From: a virus
DNA length: 48,063 nucleotides
Virus record (IMG/VR): IMGVR_UViG_3300008267_008295
Location: 1 to 48,063 of that record
Strand: one strand, 5' to 3'
The notes below the pieces were generated by a model that was not told where the DNA came from, did not search any database, and worked only from the letters and a program-made list of their open reading frames with translations. The position numbers were made by a program, and so were the translations under genes. Below are positions 24,873 through 34,031 of the stretch, piece after piece (position 1 is the first letter of the stretch; each line of letters opens with the position of its first letter).

Positions 24873-25763
24873 ATGAAAAACATATATTTTACAACGAACT
24901 CAGATGGTGGTAGTACGGAAGGCATAGGCGCAATGGCCCAGTATCAGATTATATGCTATGCCCTAAGCAGGTATCTTGACACAAAATATACTTTTAGTGG
25001 ATTTCACAACCTTTCTCACTACCAATACTTTGAAATTAGTCCAAATCAATGGAGTGAAATGATTACTAGATTTTTTAATCTACGTGGAGCGCAAGTTAAT
25101 TCAATACTATCAACTGTACAATTTAATGGAACTTTACAAGACCTACAGAACCTGTGTGCGAATAGTGATAATGTGTTAATTCTACTAGATCCACAATTTC
25201 TAATGAGAACCGTTGATTTAATAATTGATAGTGAGTTGTGTAGTAAGGCATTTCAGTCTATAAAAGATAGTCTTGTATTTGATACCAAGCAGATATACTT
25301 TGATAGGAATTCCTTTAACATATCATTTCACATCAGAAGATTTACTAAAACAGACAACTGCACTGCAAGTGTTCGAGAGTATTATTCTCCCGAAAAGATT
25401 AGCAAATACAAGAATACAATAGCACTAGTATATCAACACACTAAACACCTTAATCCAGCATTTCACATCTACTCTCAGGGAATTGAGGCAGATTTTGATC
25501 AACTGAGGGATCCTAAATTAAACATAAACTTTCATATTGAGGAGGTGCCTACAACATCACTATACCACATGATACACTCCGACATGCTTATTTGTGCTAA
25601 TAGCTCTTTTAGCTACGTTGCCCATCTTTTAAATCAAGGATGTGTATCTTTAGGCAGAGACTCATTTGTACACAAGTGGAAACTTGATAGTATTAATCTC
25701 GATATTGATGGTGGATTTGAAACTAACATTTTAAAAAAACAATTATATGCAAGGTATAACTAG
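24873..25763 (+). CDS. fucosyltransferase-fold glycosyltransferase
   Basis: The 296-residue protein has SFHIRRFTKTDNC at ~150, which resembles the HxRxxD motif I of GT11/GT23/GT65 fucosyltransferases, followed by FHIYSQG and HMIHSDMLICANSSFSYVAHLLNQG, the motif III-like donor region. Its N terminus (TTNSDGGSTEGIGAMAQYQIICYA) parallels the GGxGNQ start of GT11. It overlaps the true GT11 gene by 17 nt, and the two may use the same GDP-sugar. Donor is unproven. Confidence 0.65.
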   Translation: MKNIYFTTNSDGGSTEGIGAMAQYQIICYALSRYLDTKYTFSGFHNLSHYQYFEISPNQWSEMITRFFNLRGAQVNSILSTVQFNGTLQDLQNLCANSDNVLILLDPQFLMRTVDLIIDSELCSKAFQSIKDSLVFDTKQIYFDRNSFNISFHIRRFTKTDNCTASVREYYSPEKISKYKNTIALVYQHTKHLNPAFHIYSQGIEADFDQLRDPKLNINFHIEEVPTTSLYHMIHSDMLICANSSFSYVAHLLNQGCVSLGRDSFVHKWKLDSINLDIDGGFETNILKKQLYARYN

Positions 25764-26601
25764 TCTACAAATATTAAACGATGATGAAGGAAGATGGGGT
25801 AATCAGTTATTTAGAATAGGTACTATTATAGGTTATTCTAAAAAACACAATTACAAATTTCATGTACCAGCTGACTGGAAGCATAAACAATTTTTTGAGA
25901 GCACAGAATTGATCAGTACAGACACAGATTATCTCAAGGAGCACATTAATTATCAGTTTTGCGAAGATGGTTTTCATTATCAAGAAATACCAAAGATATC
26001 CGAAGACGATGCGATGTTGGAACTTATTGGATATTATCAGTCTTACAAATACTTTGATCATGCCAAGGCAGAGGTGCTTGATTTTTTTACTTTTAAGTCT
26101 GACATAGTAAATAAAGTTAAGCAGTTATATTTTTCTGACTCCAAAGTTAGATTGAGTGTACACATTCGACACGGTGATTATTATGATAGAAGTAGGAATA
26201 AAGGGCATTCGGGTAATGAGCACTATCACCCAGTTATGACTACAAATTATTACAAAAAATGCATTCAATATATTATATCTAAGACAAGAATAGATGAATT
26301 ACTTATATTCACAGATCATCCAAGTGCACGAGCCTTCGTGCAGGATGAATTTAATGAATTTAATATTGATACGGTTTATGTTGATTATAAGAATGACTTT
26401 ATATATGATTTTATAGCACAGACGTTGTGTGATCATGCAATTATACCAAATAGTAGTTTTTCATGGTGGTCGGCTTATTTGAACAAAAACAGTAATAAGA
26501 TTATATGCTCACCTCAACCGACTTCGTGGTTTGGTTTAGGTTATAGTCACTTTATAATGGATGATCTACTTCCCGAATCGTGGATTAAAATTGATCAATA
26601 A
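25747..26601 (+). CDS. glycosyltransferase family 11 (alpha-1,2-fucosyltransferase-like)
   Basis: The 284-residue protein has the GT11 hallmarks in order: EGRWGNQLFRIGTIIGYSKKH, LSVHIRHGDYYDR, ELLIFTDHPSARAF and AIIPNSSFSWWSAYLNK. Family members move L-fucose from GDP-fucose; because a GDP-mannose 3,5-epimerase is encoded nearby, GDP-L-galactose is an alternative donor. The gene starts within the previous one and lies 4 nt before the GT25 start. Confidence 0.9.
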   Translation: MQGITSLQILNDDEGRWGNQLFRIGTIIGYSKKHNYKFHVPADWKHKQFFESTELISTDTDYLKEHINYQFCEDGFHYQEIPKISEDDAMLELIGYYQSYKYFDHAKAEVLDFFTFKSDIVNKVKQLYFSDSKVRLSVHIRHGDYYDRSRNKGHSGNEHYHPVMTTNYYKKCIQYIISKTRIDELLIFTDHPSARAFVQDEFNEFNIDTVYVDYKNDFIYDFIAQTLCDHAIIPNSSFSWWSAYLNKNSNKIICSPQPTSWFGLGYSHFIMDDLLPESWIKIDQ

Positions 26602-26605
26602 CACT

Positions 26606-27190
26606 ATGGTAGGATATATTATTAATCTTGAGCATAGAGTAGATAGACTAGCGGAGATCACTACTGAGTTACCTAAACTCCCAAACGTAAATTTTAACAT
26701 TGTCCGAGCTGTCTATGACGATGTTGGATGGAGAGGTTGTTTTTTATCTCACAAAAAGTGTATTGCCGATGCGCTGCAGCAAGGGTACGAGAGTGTACTA
26801 ATTATAGAGGATGATACACTCTTTGCCGACAACGCGGCGACAGTTCTAGAAAAATCCTACAGCGAGGCCACCGGGAGAGGTTGGGATATGTTTTATTTAG
26901 GTGCAAACATAACAAGCCCAATCACCAGGTTAACATCAAATTTAATCAAGCTTAATTCAGCACATGCCGCTCACGCTTACATAATTAATTCATCTCTATA
27001 CGATGTTGTATTGTCATACGAGATTAATAAGCCAATAGATGTTTATTACCACGACCTAATGAAAGAGCGCACAGTTCTAATGTGTGATCCAATGATTGCA
27101 ATCCAAAGACCATCCTATTCAGATATTGAAGTTGGTTTTAGAGATTACACAGACCTACTACTAACCAGATATAGAACAAACATAAGATAA
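26606..27190 (+). CDS. glycosyltransferase family 25 (LPS-type)
   Basis: The ATG at 26606 gives 194 residues starting MVGYIINLEHRVDRLAE, the normal N terminus for GT25; the earlier in-frame start at 26561 lies inside the previous gene. The motif GCFLSHKKCIADALQQGYESVLIIEDD contains the conserved SH and the EDD metal site. GT25 enzymes add galactose or glucose to lipooligosaccharide in Gram-negative bacteria. A 14-nt gap follows before the GT10 gene. Confidence 0.88.
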   Translation: MVGYIINLEHRVDRLAEITTELPKLPNVNFNIVRAVYDDVGWRGCFLSHKKCIADALQQGYESVLIIEDDTLFADNAATVLEKSYSEATGRGWDMFYLGANITSPITRLTSNLIKLNSAHAAHAYIINSSLYDVVLSYEINKPIDVYYHDLMKERTVLMCDPMIAIQRPSYSDIEVGFRDYTDLLLTRYRTNIR

Positions 27191-27204
27191 ATAACCAATA
27201 TTAT

Positions 27205-28041
27205 ATGCTACCAGTACACTCACCATATGGCTGCCCAGGAGACTACTTTCATGCGGAGACGGATAAAAAAATAAAATTAATAATTGATCCTAAAATAAGT
27301 TATTTTTACAATGATATGCGAGAGGATAGAAAAAACTACGACATACTAGTATTAATTCACGGTATGGAGCCTAGAGAAATTAATGACATATCGATACAAG
27401 TTATACAGCATCATAATCAGTTTGATAAAGTGCTCAGCTCATATCCCGAAGTTGTGAGTTCTTGTAATAATGCAGAGTTGTTTTTATATGCATCTTCCTG
27501 GATATTAACCAAAGCTGATAAATCGAGGGCCGATTATCGCAAGGACTACACAAACATTTTTACAACTAATAAAAAATTTTCATTAAGCTTTGTTATGAGT
27601 CAAAAACAACAGCTGCCTGGTCACATTTTGAGATTTAAAGCGTATAATACGATTGTTGAGGAGAGAGCCTATGAGCTTATATTTCCATCATCAATTCCAA
27701 TAGATTACAAATACAAATTATTTGAAGACTCAATGTTTCACATTGCTATTGAAAATACAAAAAATATTAACTATATTAGTGAAAAGATCGTTGACTGCTT
27801 TATGTCATTTACATTACCAATATATTGGGGCTGTCCTACTATTGGTAATTTTTTTAATACCGATGGTATAATACAATTTAATGATGAAAGAGAATTAGCA
27901 TCAATACTAGACTCTCTTACACCAAATGACTATTATAAAAGACTAGAGGCTATAGTTGATAATTACAAAATTGCAAGCGAAAAGTATGCCTTTCACGCTG
28001 ATAGAGTTAATGAATGTATTAATAAACTTTTAATAAAATAA
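27205..28041 (+). CDS. glycosyltransferase family 10 (alpha-1,3-fucosyltransferase-like)
   Basis: The 278-residue protein ends with the GT10 donor domain: YKYKLFEDSMFHIAIENTKNINYISEKIVDCFMSFTLPIYWGCPTIGNFF, matching the conserved IAxENS...YxTEK...A...PIYWG pattern. The N-terminal half is acceptor-binding and divergent. With the GT11 gene it implies a fucosylated or L-galactosylated glycan. No membrane anchor or C-terminal heptad repeats as in Helicobacter enzymes are seen. Confidence 0.82.
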   Translation: MLPVHSPYGCPGDYFHAETDKKIKLIIDPKISYFYNDMREDRKNYDILVLIHGMEPREINDISIQVIQHHNQFDKVLSSYPEVVSSCNNAELFLYASSWILTKADKSRADYRKDYTNIFTTNKKFSLSFVMSQKQQLPGHILRFKAYNTIVEERAYELIFPSSIPIDYKYKLFEDSMFHIAIENTKNINYISEKIVDCFMSFTLPIYWGCPTIGNFFNTDGIIQFNDERELASILDSLTPNDYYKRLEAIVDNYKIASEKYAFHADRVNECINKLLIK

Positions 28042-28043
28042 TC

Positions 28044-28652
28044 ATGTCAAACACAATACCACAACTAGAAGAGAAGATACACCAACTATTATCCTATAAA
28101 ACAGAGGGTTACTTTGTTGATATCGGTGCCTATGATGGAGTAGCAATAAGTAACACAAAATTTTTGGAAGATCTTGGTTGGGAAGGAGTGTGCATTGAGC
28201 CTCATCCTATTGTATTTAAAGAGTTACTAAATAATAGACAGTGTGAAAAGGTCAATTGCGCAATCTGGAAGGAAGATACGAGGGTTAATTTTCTATCCCT
28301 AACAGGTTACACTGAAATGTTGAGTGGCATATACGAATCCTATGATCCAAGACACTATAACCGCATATTAACTGAACTCCAACATTATGGTGGAACCTCT
28401 GAGATGATAGAAATAGACGCAAAGAAATTTGAATCAGTTGTTAGTAGAAAACACATAGACTTCCTTAGTATAGATACTGAAGGATCGGAGCTGCAGATTT
28501 TAGAGCAAATAGATTTCAGTGCATATGATATTGGTCTTATTTGCATTGAAAATAATTTTTTTGAATCTAGGTTTAATGATTTCTTTAAAGTTAGAGGGTA
28601 TGAGTTAAGTGCAAACGTAAACATTGATTATCTTTATACAAAAGTTATATGA
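28044..28652 (+). CDS. FkbM-family SAM methyltransferase
   Basis: The 202-residue protein has YFVDIGAYDGVAISNTKFLEDLGWEGVCIEPHP, a clear SAM site, and HIDFLSIDTEGSELQILEQIDF, the FkbM core. It is the fourth methyltransferase of the island and overlaps the epimerase gene by 4 nt. Likely sugar O-methylation; acceptor unknown. Confidence 0.87.
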   Translation: MSNTIPQLEEKIHQLLSYKTEGYFVDIGAYDGVAISNTKFLEDLGWEGVCIEPHPIVFKELLNNRQCEKVNCAIWKEDTRVNFLSLTGYTEMLSGIYESYDPRHYNRILTELQHYGGTSEMIEIDAKKFESVVSRKHIDFLSIDTEGSELQILEQIDFSAYDIGLICIENNFFESRFNDFFKVRGYELSANVNIDYLYTKVI

Positions 28653-29734
28653 CAAAATACGCACTCATTACAGGATGCTCTGGCCTAATAGGTTCCGAAT
28701 CTGTTAAGTTCTTTATAAGAAAAGGTTATACCGTGATAGGAATCGACAATCACATGAGAGGTTACTTCTTTGGCTCAGATGCATCTACAGAGGAAACTAC
28801 AAAAAGGTTAATACAAGATTTTGATGAAAACTTTATTTACAATGATGTTGATATAAGAGACTTTGATTCCATAGAAAACATATTTAAAGAATACGCTAAC
28901 AAGATAAACGTTATTATTCACGCAGCTGCGCAGCCGTCACATGATTGGGCAGCAAAAGAGCCTTTAACAGACTTTTTTGTAAATGCAGTAGGTACATTAA
29001 ATTTGTTGGAGCTAACAAGATTATATAGTAAAACAGCTTCTTTTATATTTACATCAACAAACAAGGTTTATGGAGACAACCCAAATAAATTAACCATTTT
29101 AGAGTCGGAGAAACGCTATCATTTAAATGATAAAGCTTTTGGTAATTCCATAGATGAAACGTTATCAGTAGATAACTGTTTACACTCGTTGTTTGGAGCG
29201 TCTAAACTGTCTGCAGATGTTTTGGTGCAGGAATATGGAAAATACTTTGGCATGAATACTGTATGCTTTAGAGGAGGATGTTTAACTGGTCCAAATCACG
29301 CTGGTGCTGAACTTCATGGTTTTCTCTCTTATTTAGTTAAATGTATAGTACATAACAAAGAGTATAGAGTATTTGGTTACAAAGGTAAACAGGTAAGAGA
29401 CAACATACATTCACACGACCTGGTTAATATGTTTTGGTACTATCACTTAAATCCAAAGCAAGGTGTTGTTTATAATGCGGGTGGTGGTATAGATAATTCA
29501 ATATCTATACTTGAGTCAATTGATTTAATCAACGAGGTGTGCGCAAAAAACTTAATTAGCTGGGAAAATTGGAATAAATTTACTATATTGGATGAGAATA
29601 GAATTGGTGATCATATATGCTATATTACCAATTTTAACAAATTTAAAAGTGATTATCCAAATTGGCCTGGTATAACAATATCCCTTAGTAGTATAATTGA
29701 AGAAATGACATTAAAAGAAATTAACAGTTTATGA
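28649..29734 (+). CDS. NAD-dependent sugar epimerase, CDP-paratose 2-epimerase-like
   Basis: The 361-residue SDR protein has YALITGCSGLIGSESVKFF (NAD loop), IIHAAAQPSHDWAAKEP, IFTSTNKVYGDNPNKL and FRGGCLTGPNHAGAELHGFLSYL, phrases typical of CDP-paratose/tyvelose 2-epimerase relatives. The position of the usual YxxxK pair reads FGASK, so the catalytic Tyr appears to be Phe; this may be a subfamily trait. It overlaps both neighbours by 4 nt. The exact nucleotide sugar is uncertain. Confidence 0.8.
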   Translation: MTKYALITGCSGLIGSESVKFFIRKGYTVIGIDNHMRGYFFGSDASTEETTKRLIQDFDENFIYNDVDIRDFDSIENIFKEYANKINVIIHAAAQPSHDWAAKEPLTDFFVNAVGTLNLLELTRLYSKTASFIFTSTNKVYGDNPNKLTILESEKRYHLNDKAFGNSIDETLSVDNCLHSLFGASKLSADVLVQEYGKYFGMNTVCFRGGCLTGPNHAGAELHGFLSYLVKCIVHNKEYRVFGYKGKQVRDNIHSHDLVNMFWYYHLNPKQGVVYNAGGGIDNSISILESIDLINEVCAKNLISWENWNKFTILDENRIGDHICYITNFNKFKSDYPNWPGITISLSSIIEEMTLKEINSL

Positions 29735-30813
29735 AAAAAGTATTAATACTTGGTGGTGGTGGTTTTATTGGAGGTCACCTCGCTAAAAAATTAAAATTAG
29801 ATGGTTGTTGGGTACGCATTGTTGACATTAAACCCAACCATGAATATTGGTCAACTGAGGATATTTGTGATGATTATATGTGTGGTGATTTGAGAGATCC
29901 CATGTTTGTATCATTAGCAATGTTTGCACCCAATCAACAATCAATACATAAACCAGTCGACTTTGAAAATTATAATAAAGATTATAGTATAGATAATTCA
30001 TTTGATGAGGTATATCAACTTGCTGCAGACATGGGAGGTGCTGGATACATCTTTACTGGAAATAATGATGCAAATGTTATGCATAATTCAGCACTTATTA
30101 ACTTGAATGTTGTGCATTATGCGTGCTTGATGAAAGTAAAAAGAGTATTTTATTCATCATCTGCATGTATGTATCCCGAACATAACCAATTAGATCCTAA
30201 TAATCCAAATTGTGAGGAGTCGAGTGCATATCCTGCAAATCCTGATTCAGAGTATGGATGGGAAAAGCTATTTAGTGAAAGATTGTTTTTAGCATTTAAT
30301 CGTAATTATGGTTTAGATGTGCGCATTGCTCGTTTCCATAATATATTTGGACCACAAGGTACTTGGAATGGCGGTAAAGAAAAGGCACCTGCAGCAATGT
30401 GCAGAAAAGTTGCTGAGGCTTCAGATAACAATGAGATAGAGGTTTGGGGTGATGGTAAGCAAACGAGATCATTTCTTTATATAGATGATTGTGTAGATGC
30501 AATATTAGCATTTATGAGACAAACAGAATTCCTAGGACCTGTTAACATTGGATCTGAGGAAATGGTTAGCATTAATCAACTAGCGCAAATGGCTATTGAA
30601 GCTTCAGGAAAAGGCATAACAATAAAAAATATAGATGGTGATGAGTTTGTTGCAAAGTATGGATTTAAGTGTCCAGTTGGTGTAAGAGGCCGCAATTCTG
30701 ACAACAAACTTTATATATCCCAAATGGGTAGAGAATTTGGTAGACCACTCAAAGATGGTATCAAACTTACGTATGAATGGATAAACAGTCAAACTAATAG
30801 TATATGTCAATAA
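29731..30813 (+). CDS. GDP-mannose 3,5-epimerase-like enzyme
   Basis: The 360-residue protein matches the plant/bacterial GME pattern: VLILGGGGFIGGHLAKKL, YQLAADMGGAGYI, SSSACMYPE with the catalytic Cys, EYGWEKL (YxxxK), RFHNIFGPQGTWNGGKEKAPAAMCRK with the catalytic Lys, and GVRGRNSDN. GME converts GDP-D-mannose to GDP-L-galactose (and GDP-L-gulose). All catalytic residues known from the Arabidopsis enzyme appear present. GDP-L-galactose is a credible donor for the fucosyltransferase-like genes upstream. Confidence 0.85.
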   Translation: MKKVLILGGGGFIGGHLAKKLKLDGCWVRIVDIKPNHEYWSTEDICDDYMCGDLRDPMFVSLAMFAPNQQSIHKPVDFENYNKDYSIDNSFDEVYQLAADMGGAGYIFTGNNDANVMHNSALINLNVVHYACLMKVKRVFYSSSACMYPEHNQLDPNNPNCEESSAYPANPDSEYGWEKLFSERLFLAFNRNYGLDVRIARFHNIFGPQGTWNGGKEKAPAAMCRKVAEASDNNEIEVWGDGKQTRSFLYIDDCVDAILAFMRQTEFLGPVNIGSEEMVSINQLAQMAIEASGKGITIKNIDGDEFVAKYGFKCPVGVRGRNSDNKLYISQMGREFGRPLKDGIKLTYEWINSQTNSICQ

Positions 30814-31457
30814 CCAAGAGACTTACAGTTATTATACCATGTTTCGGTAGACCACAGAGAACAAGGCGATTATTAAATTGCCTCTCAGAGCAGACTATGA
30901 TGGATTTTGAAGCGTTTATTATCGGTGATGCATGTCCAGATTTTCAAAGCCTAATTAGTAGTGATGAGTTTGCTTTGTGGAAATCTTCAATGAAACAATT
31001 AGGTGCTAGCATTGAAAGTTTTAACTTACATGAGAATTATGGTGGACATGGCTACTACATAAGAAATTATGGAATACAAAATGCTACTACTTCATACATA
31101 GTTTTTGTTGACAATGATGATGTTATAGCAAAGGATCACTTTGAGCATTATCTATCTGAAATCGAAGGTACCGACTATGCAATGGTTTATTATAATACTT
31201 TAGTTAGACCTAGCAACGATCAGATAAGATATCCTGAGCTTAGACTTGCAGGTATAGGACATTCAGAAATCATTATATCCACAGACATTGCAAGAAAAGT
31301 ACCACAACAAACATCCGAATATGGACATGATTGGAAATTTATAGAAGGCATTGTTAACATGAACCTACCAATCAAAAAGGCTAGTAGCAATAAAACGACC
31401 TATTACATTATGAGTGTTGGACCAGAAAAGCATAGGATTGATAGCTACATTGATTAA
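30804..31457 (+). CDS. glycosyltransferase family 2
   Basis: The 217-residue protein starts RLTVIIPCFGRPQRTRRLLNCLSEQTMMDFEAFIIGDACPD and has SYIVFVDNDDVIAKDHF, the metal-binding DNDD motif, making a clear GT-A type GT2 enzyme. It overlaps the GME gene by 10 nt. Donor and acceptor unknown. Confidence 0.87.
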   Translation: MSITKRLTVIIPCFGRPQRTRRLLNCLSEQTMMDFEAFIIGDACPDFQSLISSDEFALWKSSMKQLGASIESFNLHENYGGHGYYIRNYGIQNATTSYIVFVDNDDVIAKDHFEHYLSEIEGTDYAMVYYNTLVRPSNDQIRYPELRLAGIGHSEIIISTDIARKVPQQTSEYGHDWKFIEGIVNMNLPIKKASSNKTTYYIMSVGPEKHRIDSYID

Positions 31458-31458
31458 T

Positions 31459-32154
31459 ATGAAGATAATTTATAGAATATCCGATGCAGGTTATAACAAA
31501 ATAAAACCTGATTATATTAACAACGAAACTTGTTTAAGAAATGCTTTGCAAGTATTTCCTTGGTCAAAGTACGATTGGTCTATTATAGCCGATAATATAT
31601 CAGAGGAAACTAATAACATGATCCAAAAGTATATTACAAGAGATCATATTCTATATGTTTCAGTCGGTCATGGTGCAGGAACTTTCAATATTGCCCTTGA
31701 CGAAGCTTTACAGGGAGTTGATGATGATGTTGTTTATTTCTTGGAAAATGACTACCTTCATAAAAAGCAATCGGATACCATACTGCTTGAAGGATTTAAT
31801 TTAGGTGCATCGTTTGTGTCATTGTACGACCATCCCGACAAATATATCGAGCCTTATAAAGGTGGTAACCCTTATTGTGAAGGAGGAGCAGAGGACACTA
31901 GAGTGTATCTAACAAAGTCTAGTCACTGGAAGATTACAAATTCAACAACGATGACCTTTGCTTCCAAAGTATCAACACTAAAGCGAACAGAACCAACTCT
32001 AAGAAAATGGACATCGGGACAACATCCAGATGACTTCAAGATGTTCTTAGAACTGAGAGAGCAAAATGAATTGTTAATAACATCTATACCAGGCTATTCA
32101 ACACATGGTGAAACGGCTTGGCTATCACCTTTAACTGATTGGAGTAATTTATGA
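31459..32154 (+). CDS. GT-A-like glycosyltransferase of unknown family
   Basis: The ATG at 31459 (1 nt after the GT2 stop) gives 231 residues starting MKIIYRISDAGYNK; an in-frame upstream start at 31414 is inside the GT2 gene. The segment DDDVVYFLENDYLH at ~91-104 is a DxD-like metal site, and the sequence is followed by SFVSLYDHPDKYIEPYKG. Similar proteins are annotated as sugar-transfer or hypothetical in glycan loci. The final part (HPDDFKMFLELRE) has no known motif. Confidence 0.65.
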   Translation: MKIIYRISDAGYNKIKPDYINNETCLRNALQVFPWSKYDWSIIADNISEETNNMIQKYITRDHILYVSVGHGAGTFNIALDEALQGVDDDVVYFLENDYLHKKQSDTILLEGFNLGASFVSLYDHPDKYIEPYKGGNPYCEGGAEDTRVYLTKSSHWKITNSTTMTFASKVSTLKRTEPTLRKWTSGQHPDDFKMFLELREQNELLITSIPGYSTHGETAWLSPLTDWSNL

Positions 32155-32903
32155 TCTCAGTAATAATACCAACATACAAAAGTCCAGATGCTCTCGATCT
32201 ATGTCTACGTTCTTGTGTAGAAGGTCAACAAAATAAAAACCAGATCATAGTTGTTGTTGATGGTTTTTATGATCTAAATAAAGAGGTACTTGAAAAGTGG
32301 TCTGATCATATAGATATACTTAACTTACAAGAGAATGTAGGACTATGTAGAGGTACTAATTTAGGAGTATACAATGCTCAGTATGATAAGGTACTTATTG
32401 TGAATGATGATAATGTATTTCCATTTGGATGGGATGTTGAGTTATTAAAAGTTTATAAACCAAATGCAGTCATATCACCAAATCAAATTGAACCATCACC
32501 TAGTATGTTTAAGCAGTTCCACATTAGAGATTGTGGACGGGATCCCAAAACACTTAACTTGGATGGCTATTGGAAATATGAAGAGTCACTACGTGGATTA
32601 CCAACTGATGATGCTGGATCAACATTACCAATCTTTATGTCTAAAATAGATTATTTGAGAGTAGGTGGATGGGATGAAAACTATGAGCATGGTATGGTAG
32701 CTGATTGGGACTTCTTCTTAAAATGCCAACTATCAGGATTACAAATGTTAAGATCGTATAACTGTCACTTCTACCATTTTGCATCAATATCTGTTAATGG
32801 TGAGAAGAGGCAGCAAGCTGAGCTGAATGGCCATGAATATGCAAAGTATAAATGGGGCTCCTATATTAGACATAATCCAATCAACAACTTAAAATACATA
32901 TAA
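32151..32903 (+). CDS. glycosyltransferase family 2
   Basis: The 250-residue protein opens MISVIIPTYKSPDALDLCLRSC and has YDKVLIVNDDNVFP, with NDDN as the metal site, and VGGWDENYEHGMVADWDFFLKC, the acceptor-side ED-type motif of GT2. It overlaps the previous gene by 4 nt and shares a base with the next. It is the last obvious enzyme of the island. Confidence 0.88.
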   Translation: MISVIIPTYKSPDALDLCLRSCVEGQQNKNQIIVVVDGFYDLNKEVLEKWSDHIDILNLQENVGLCRGTNLGVYNAQYDKVLIVNDDNVFPFGWDVELLKVYKPNAVISPNQIEPSPSMFKQFHIRDCGRDPKTLNLDGYWKYEESLRGLPTDDAGSTLPIFMSKIDYLRVGGWDENYEHGMVADWDFFLKCQLSGLQMLRSYNCHFYHFASISVNGEKRQQAELNGHEYAKYKWGSYIRHNPINNLKYI

Positions 32904-33148
32904 TGCAATATTATATCATATTACCCCAAGATAAGGAATCGGATCTATCAGATGCAAACTTTCTTGGTGAAAGTAGTTTTGATAGTTTTTGGCCTGGAGG
33001 TGGGTTAAAGGTGTTGATGAACTTGGTTGACAAACATCCAAATCAATTACCAAGCGTTATTATTAAAACTGACGCAAATAAAAACATTACAATAGAGCAA
33101 TTTCTGACTGAAATTGGCAAATTAAAGATACGTAGTCATATTTATTGA
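32903..33148 (+). CDS. small conserved-looking phage protein, 81 aa
   Basis: The protein (QYYIILPQDKESDLSDANFLGESSFDSFWPGGGLKVL...) has a compact alpha/beta pattern and a C-terminal FLTEIGKLKIR. I have the impression of similar short proteins in large marine phages but cannot name a family. It shares one base with the GT2 stop. Confidence 0.6.
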   Translation: MQYYIILPQDKESDLSDANFLGESSFDSFWPGGGLKVLMNLVDKHPNQLPSVIIKTDANKNITIEQFLTEIGKLKIRSHIY

Positions 33149-33160
33149 AAAGGAGGTTAG

Positions 33161-33316
33161 GTGAAGTCATATGTATATTATCTAAAAAACTCAATAGTTA
33201 AGGAGAAGCTCGGGACAACTACAACACCATCTAGATTACTTGCAGCTAAATACTTCGCTAATCGCAAACTGCTACCTCTTCGTGAATTTCTAACAATATA
33301 CACTGTATCAAAATGA
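33161..33316 (+). CDS. small protein with GTG start, 51 aa
   Basis: A GTG at 33161 preceded by AAAAGGAGG (33148-33156) opens a 51-residue frame reading VKSYVYYLKNSIVKEKLG... and rich in Lys, Leu and aromatics. Its stop overlaps the next ATG (ATGA at 33313). The Shine-Dalgarno site is unusually strong for this genome. Function unknown. Confidence 0.6.
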   Translation: MKSYVYYLKNSIVKEKLGTTTTPSRLLAAKYFANRKLLPLREFLTIYTVSK

Positions 33317-33828
33317 TCAAGATAGTAGCTGAATCTGTTAGTAAGAGAAACAAGACTGTGTTCGTTGTGAAAGTTGTTGATGGAGACAACATATTAGAGG
33401 AGGAGACAGCAACTAGTATAAATGGTAGGGATCAACTTATCTGGAACTTTGCTGAGCAATTTAATACAACGGACATTGTTATACTCAATAAAGGTGCAAC
33501 AAAGGAGTCCACTAACGAAGTAAAAGGTAAAAAGGGATTCAAGTTTTCTGAAATACCATCCATACCGGTACTTGACATGGAAGATGCAGCAGACTTCTTT
33601 GATGAGCATGAGGATATAGTATATGATAGAGTGATAGTGGCAGTTCGTGAAGGAATAGAATCAGGTAGAGATATTATTAGATTGTTTGAATTGAATGGAT
33701 CCGGTGTATTTCTAACTTCTGAGAAAGAGGATTGGAAGCCTGGATTAGAGAATGCTGAAAAGCATTTTCTAATAAAAGAGGAATATGAGAAATGTGCAAT
33801 GTGTAGAGATTTAATAAAACAGTTATGA
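33313..33828 (+). CDS. hypothetical protein, 171 aa
   Basis: An acidic alpha/beta protein with repeated short strands (IKIVAESVSKRNKTVFVVKVVDG) and a C-terminal CAMCRDL, a lone Cys pair. It overlaps both neighbours by 4 nt (ATGA), so it is part of a translationally coupled chain. No family recognised. Confidence 0.6.
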   Translation: MIKIVAESVSKRNKTVFVVKVVDGDNILEEETATSINGRDQLIWNFAEQFNTTDIVILNKGATKESTNEVKGKKGFKFSEIPSIPVLDMEDAADFFDEHEDIVYDRVIVAVREGIESGRDIIRLFELNGSGVFLTSEKEDWKPGLENAEKHFLIKEEYEKCAMCRDLIKQL

Positions 33829-34031
33829 TGCATGCAATATTTGGTAGAAGTTATGTCTACCACAACGATACAATGTTTTATGTTGTAAGAGTTATAAGAG
33901 AAAGTCATAAACCAATAATTGAAACCTGGAAAGAGCATTTACATTGTGATATGGTTCTAAAAAAAGAAGGTTTCTACTATTTTTGTCAAAAGGTTGATGA
34001 TGCGGAGGTTATAGAATATGAGCAGATTTAA
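33825..34031 (+). CDS. small hypothetical protein, 68 aa
   Basis: Short, aromatic-rich protein (FGRSYVYHNDTMFYVVRVIRES) that starts in the previous stop (ATGATG) and overlaps the HNH gene by 14 nt. No known domain. Confidence 0.55.
   Translation: MMHAIFGRSYVYHNDTMFYVVRVIRESHKPIIETWKEHLHCDMVLKKEGFYYFCQKVDDAEVIEYEQI

Noticed and set aside
33432-33938. 168-aa minus-strand frame
   Set aside because: Antisense to two coupled + genes, Ser/Cys-rich and without any motif.
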